A stretch of DNA of 64,000 nucleotides from NCBI GenBank assembly GCA_964036315.1, contig OZ038482.1, forward strand, positions 17,762,069-17,826,068, written 5' to 3'. The notes under the pieces were generated by a model, which saw only the letters and a program-made list of their open reading frames with translations, searched no databases and was not told where the DNA came from. Positions 12,601 to 19,106 of this stretch are shown here, piece after piece; positions within the stretch are counted from its first letter, which is position 1, and each line of letters opens with the position of its first letter. The translations under genes were made by a program, and so were the position numbers. The stretch comes from Acanthosepion esculentum (taxonomy: Eukaryota > Mollusca > Cephalopoda > Sepiida > Sepiidae).

Positions 12601-15600
12601 TTTCTTCTGCCTTGAGTTTGTTTAATAATTTTGTCAAATTTATATTCAATACATCATTTCCTATTAGACTGATTCTTTTCACAGTTTGCCATGATAATTG
12701 GTAATATATTAAACTTATTTTTAGTTCCACATAGGCTTCAAAATATCCTAACGTTTTTATCACCGATCTGTCAAACTGACTCAATTGGACATGGCTTTTC
12801 TTTAATCTGGGTTTTCCTAATTCCTTCCAGAAATTTCTGGGTATCAACGTCACGTCACATCCAATATCTAGTTGCATGTCCAATAAAACATTATTGATTC
12901 AAATTTTTAATAATCCTTTTCCATTTTTTTTTTTTTTTCAATGAAAAAATGTCCATACTTATTTCTTTTTCATTTTGTTAGCCCTTCTCTACATTTTTCT
13001 TTTTGGATTTACACATACATTTAAAATGATACATTGTGAAACACTTTTCACATTTTTTTCTTCTATGCCAGACATTTTTGTTTTTCGCTTTGATGTTGAT
13101 ATTCACAAAAAGTACACATCTTTTTTTCTTTATTTAATTGTGTCCAGATTGGTAACTTTTGTTCTATTATATTTCCCAATTAATTCTCATTGCTGTTCTA
13201 GTGACAATTTTCCCAGTTGTAAATGCATTATAGTCATTTGCTTATAATCCTCATTTTGAAGGCTGTTTATCAATTTCATTTGGATCAAATCCTTTTCAAT
13301 TGACTGTTTTTCCAATCACAGTTTCTCAAATTCACATTTAGCATCCTTTTTTAAATGAAGAACATATTCGATGACTGGTTCATTCACATTTTAAGAATTA
13401 TTCATATAGTTAGCTTTCTAAGAATTCACTAGTTTTTTCTTGGGTGCTATGATTTTTGCTATTAGTTGACTTATATCGTCAAGCATCATTTCTTGGGTGT
13501 GCAATTGCTGATAATTTTATGATGGCCTCACAACCAGCAGTTGCCAACAAGAGATCAGTTATTTGATTTTCTCCTTCGACTGATTTTAAATTCTTTAGCT
13601 TTTTAGTTCTATCTTTAGCTGCTACTAGCCTAAGCCACGCTTATGCATATTTATAATTATCAAGTGATAATTGTTTCTTTGGTTCTTTAGATATTAGTAA
13701 CACCATTCTAGAGTTACTGACTCACGGGAAGTAGTATGAACTCAATTGCCTCATGGATAATAACTGTAGGTATTTATATTCTTTGAGACTTCATATGTAA
13801 ATGAGTCACCTCAAGAACAATAAAAGAACAGGAATTAAGAAGACAGAAAATAATGATTAACATTGCATTTAAATTTTTGAAGATCAACGTTGACCGAAAA
13901 GCAAGAAGCCAGAAGAGAGTTCCACAAACGATAAGTGCAAGAGAATAAACTGTTAGTATAGAACTTATGGTTACATCTTGCTATTTCAGCTGTAAAAGGA
14001 TGAAACTTTGCCACCAATCTAGTACTGCGCTTAAATTCGTAAAGTCAAAGTTACCAAAGAAGAAACTCATCAAAACAGTTACTATGAAAATATTTATAAA
14101 AAAGGCACTGGAAAACTATGTTACAATGATGAGAAAGTGACTGAAGCTGAGATGCCAGGTCAGAACCGTTAACATTGAAGATTCTTTGGATTTTATCAAG
14201 AATCTCTAATTACACAGCAGAAGCAACAAATCAGATGTGGCAGCAATATTCAATGCATGAATGCATGGTAGACTTTGAAATTTGTAAAATAGATTCTGAC
14301 AAGAAAAATTGTCTAGCACGACACAGTGAATCAATTTTCATAACTGCAGACCTAGCAAATGACTCAGTATAATCTTTCCACTTCATGTCAGCAGAAAAAA
14401 GAACAATAGACAATTCTTTACAAAAAGAATAAAAAACTCTTAAGTTATTAATTGCTTGCAGTCAGAAAAGGATGTATTTTGTCTTATATGTATGTTAACA
14501 TTGTTTTTTATCTGTAATTTTTGTTTTTAAATAGTCATTTTTAGTTCATATTTCTTTTAACTTTCGGAACTTCAGTTGAGACATTTGTATAACTAGAAGA
14601 TTTTCCTTTATTGCATCGCTTCACACAGATATTCCAACTTGGCTTAAATGAGGAAGTCAACACGGACAGTAGCTATGCCAAGAGGTCACAGGTAACAGGG
14701 AATCTCCTAATTACAATGCCTAAGGTGTGTCATTATTTTTATTCATTTATATTATTTTAGAAAAAAAATTTTTTTAATTATAATCTTATACTTCTATGAT
14801 ATGCACATTAATTCTGCATTTGTGGATGATAACTATATTGATGAATATGGTAGTTTGATGCTACACCCTTAACCCACACCAAATAAGTCATGCTAGTCCT
14901 GTTTGGAATATATCCAACCATTTAATATTGACAAATAACATTCCTTGGGCAATATTGCCTTAGTTCTCTTTAAAATACTGCCTTTGGGACCAAACATATT
15001 TGTTTCAGCATCTCTTCAACTTTAAAAAAAGAAAAAGAAAGTAAGGTGACCAAGCCCACTTTAAAAATCGCCAACAGCTGCCTCATGACATTCCCCTTAA
15101 TCTCATCCACATTTCAAAGGTAATTTTAGCTATGGGAAAAATTAAGTCATAAAGTGGCAAATCTAGACTGTAATGTCGGGATGAGAAACTTGGATGATGA
15201 GACATTCTGCCAAAAAAGAAACCCTGCACAAGATGTGAAGAATAAGCAAGCTTGATAATTGTGAATGCTTATGGCTACATCATGTTGAAACACCAGTTCC
15301 CATACAATCACTGAGGTTAAGCAATGTCAAGCCTGGTCAGTACCTAGATGGGTGATTACTTGGGAATGCTAAGTGCCATAAGCTTGGATGTGTGGGTGGT
15401 GTAAATGGATAATGGCTCAGAATTAATTGGAGAGCTGAATTCCAATTTCAGTTGGTTTTGTTATATTCACTTACGTGCAAAGACCCTTGGAAAAATGGAA
15501 TTTAAAAAGTTGGATTTGTTAATGTATATTTTATGTGGATGCATGTAAACAATTGGGAACAGTATGAATCCACCTCTTCTCCCCCAAGCTATGGTTTAAT

Positions 15601-18277
15601 TAGTAAGACACTAAATCATTATTATCTCAAAAAAAAAAACATTCTTACAGTCTAAAAATATTTTCTGGCTTTAAATAACCTGCAAAGAGCTGATAAGCTG
15701 TAAAAAATGAATCAATCAATCCAAATCACTTGCTGGTATCTCACTGCCTATTATGTAATCACATAGGAGAGTATCCAAATGCACTGTAAAGTCTATTTCT
15801 GATTAGTTGCTGAATTAAATCCACACAACTGATTTTGGGGGTATTCAAAACGTCTTGATACATTCAGGACTGATCTCATTAACTTTTGCAGTGACTGACA
15901 CCATTAGTTGATGGGTAATGTTTAATCATTTAGTCTTCTATACATTTAGTAGCATTAGGTAATTTAATGATTGTAATTATTGATGAAAACCTATTTTACC
16001 TCAGTGGTTTTAGTTGCTTTTCATTGTAACTTTACTCAGGCATTTTTCAACAGTACAGTATGCAAGTAAAGGCAAAATCCTTGGCAAGGCACAAACTCAT
16101 ATCCCTTAGATGCTCTAATTGAGTCAGAAGAGTATAACAATTTGAGGAAGATTAAATCTGATCTTTTATGCCCAGGCTGCAATCTACAACCTCTCTCAGC
16201 ATCATATTTGTTTCCTTTACACTAAAAGTAAAGGGTATGCTGAAAAGTTCTTGACCCAACCCAAAAGAGATTAAAAAAAAAAATCTGATATTTAATCATT
16301 TGGTCAGATTTTGAGAATTTGGTCAGTCTAAAAGATTTTAGCAACACTTTGCATTGCAACAGTATTATATTTTCTTTTTATGAGATGAAACACAATTAAA
16401 TGTTTTATCATTAATTTTAACTAGTTTTCACTTTCATCCCAATTCTGAGTATTGATGGTTTTAAAATTTCAAACAAGTTTTATATACAAATATCCCTAAT
16501 AGTATTTCAGATAGTATTTTTTGCTTTTTTGTTTTATTATAAGTGCAGGTAGGTCAGGCTTTTTTTTATTTTACTTTCTTTTCTTTTTTTCAAATTTTGA
16601 GTCTTATTGTTTGCAAATGTTGAATAAAATCCAATTTTTTAATTACAGAAAAAATAGTTAAAATAAATTATATTGCATTTTTTGTTCATTTCAATTGTGT
16701 AAGTTTTTATATTCAACAGAAAGATCAGAATATGAGTTGTATTCACAGATCACAACAGGTATTAGGGAGATCTAATTAAATATACAATAATGTTTAAAAA
16801 AAATTATTCAGTATTATTATTGTTTAGGTAATAATAGGTAATAAGCACTATAGCACAAATAGCTATATTGTGGAAAAAGTAATTTTTGACAATATACACA
16901 TTTATGGTTATTTTTTAAACTTTTATCAAAAATGACATTCTTGTACATGTAGTTATGGATAATATTATACATTAATTACTAATTTATTTAATTAATAACT
17001 ATTTGGGCTCAGTTGTTGACATCAATAGCTATCTGCTGATGTGCTAAAACTTTGGAATAATGAAATAAAAATTTAAATTTCATGATAGATATCTGTCTAT
17101 CGTTTTACATCCAATGTAAGGGAGATAAATCAGTGTAAAAAAAAAAACAGTTTGAATCCATAAAACCAACTGTACCTTCAATTTTTTAGTAGCTTTCTAC
17201 TGGCTTTGGCTGAGAGTTTATTCTTCATTTTCAATCCTGTCCACTCATTGCTGTGGATTGATAACCTGAGTAAAGTCGCAATACAAAATACTAAAAAATA
17301 AGACGAATGTCAAATTTGGTAACAAATATTCAAACTATTTTATTAAACATTTCAGGTGAAGCCAATTCTGTATAAGAAAAAGAAACCTCAACAAACTACA
17401 AATGAGAAGGAAATTCACCCAAATCACAAGTAAAAATCTTTGTTCTTTGAATTCTTTTCAGTTAAAATTAAAATAGGTCATTTTTGTTTACAATAATTTC
17501 CCTCATACTTATTTTCTCTGGATGGATGTTGTTAATAGGATAGAAATTAGAACCTTTCTCTGCTTATTTTTGCCAGTGTAGAATTTGACGTTAAGGGATT
17601 GAGTCTTCACTTTGATTTTTATTAAAGTTAAAAAATGAAAAATTAGTTATCAATTATTAAGTTTTTTTTTAAATCAATCATCAGTTATTACTTTTTTTTA
17701 AATTGGATAAAGGAAAGATGATATAGAACAAATTAAAATTAAAGCTTTCAAATTATTAACTTTTATTAATTTAAACTTAATCTGAATTTTTAGATTTAAA
17801 AATTTATTAAAGCTAATTTAAAATTTAAACTTTAAAATATTATTGTTTTTACTTTGATTTTAATTAAATTGTTTAATAAAACATCAATTATCAATAATTC
17901 ATTTTTTAATCTGTTGTCTATATTTTAAAAAATGGGTAAAGAACTATTTTTAAAAAAACTAAATCTGATAAACTTAAAAGGTTCAAATTCTTTAAGTAAA
18001 AAACCCACATATATAATTCCTGTCTGAACTTCTGGAATGAGGAGCTATCATTATTTATACTATTTATATTTGGATTATTATTCTCATTTTGTTGTTAGCT
18101 TTGTGATAACAACAACAAAGATGAGAAAAATAATGCAAATATAAATAGTGTAAATAATATATAATTCCATCAACAAAAGCATTTTTTAGTCAGATGACAT
18201 CCTTCTTCTAGAGGACAAAATGTGTTACACAGTATTTTTTCCATTTTGCCATTCATTTACCTAAAAGTACTGTAAAT

Positions 18278-18321
<44 letters not shown>

Positions 18322-19059
18322 TATTGATTTTAGGATATTAAAACCTGTTAGAAATCACTACACAATTACAATTATGTTTCAACACCATAAATGTGTCTCC
18401 TCCGGTGATGTCAAACTAGTGACCAGTAGTTTAACATTACCTGAAGAAATATATTTATAGTGTTGAAACGTAACTGTAATTGTGTAGCGATTTTTAACAT
18501 GTTTTAATATCCTGAAATCAATAATATTTAGCTCTACTATGTGTTGAGCCCTCTTTTGAATTAAATCTTACATACAGTGGAATCATACTCCAGTTGTTCT
18601 CATTTTACCTGGATATATATAGGGTGTTCAGTCTAAGATTCAGCTCCCTGCTACATCTCCAGGAAGTCAAAAATGGCTGTCAGATAATTTTTAAGACTTT
18701 AACAGCCCCAGTGGCTGGCCACCTAACTCCCCTGATTCTAGTCCCATGGATTATGTGTGGGGGCACAGTTGAGAAAGATACCAACTACATTGCCTGTAAT
18801 GTCAAGGCCCAGCTGATCAACAGGGTTAAGGAGATGTTTGTGGCTCTCCTTTGGGACACTGTGAATGCCACATGTGCCAGATTCCAGAGTCAGATCAAAG
18901 CCATGGTAGATTCTGAGGGTGGTATCTTTGAGTGAATTGTTTTTTGATTATAATAATCTGTGTTAATTTTCTATTTTTCCAATAGATTGATTTTTAGCTT
19001 AGATATTCACTTTGCTTTCCTTTTAAAAGAAAAAAGTCAAATTTAGCCTGAATACCCCG

Positions 19060-19106
<47 letters not shown>

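Larger units (their letters stand above)
9851..13813 (-). mobile_element. Ty3/gypsy retrotransposon, antisense, both LTRs, degraded
   Basis: Two diverged direct repeats (9851-9954 and 13707-13813) bracket minus-strand remnants of gag, protease, reverse transcriptase, RNase H and integrase in the standard Ty3 order. The LTRs begin TG on the minus strand (TGAGGTGACTCATTTA) and are unusually short, about 105 bp. Imperfect 5-bp flanks AGAAA/AGAAC look like a target duplication. The coding part is full of stops and frameshifts. It is the same lineage as the element at 32,525-36,576, shown by shared protease, RT and integrase sequence. It lies inside DNAAF11 intron 9447-14628, opposite to the gene. 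Confidence 0.88.

Noticed and set aside
15267..15384. Functional 5S rRNA gene
   Set aside because: Many substitutions, tRNA-like sequence and a SINE body attached, and the same composite found at two other places: a retroposon head, not an rRNA gene.
16229..16265. Mariner element tip (GTATGCTGAAAAGTTCTTGA)
   Set aside because: Only one short match, no transposase remnant or opposite end nearby.
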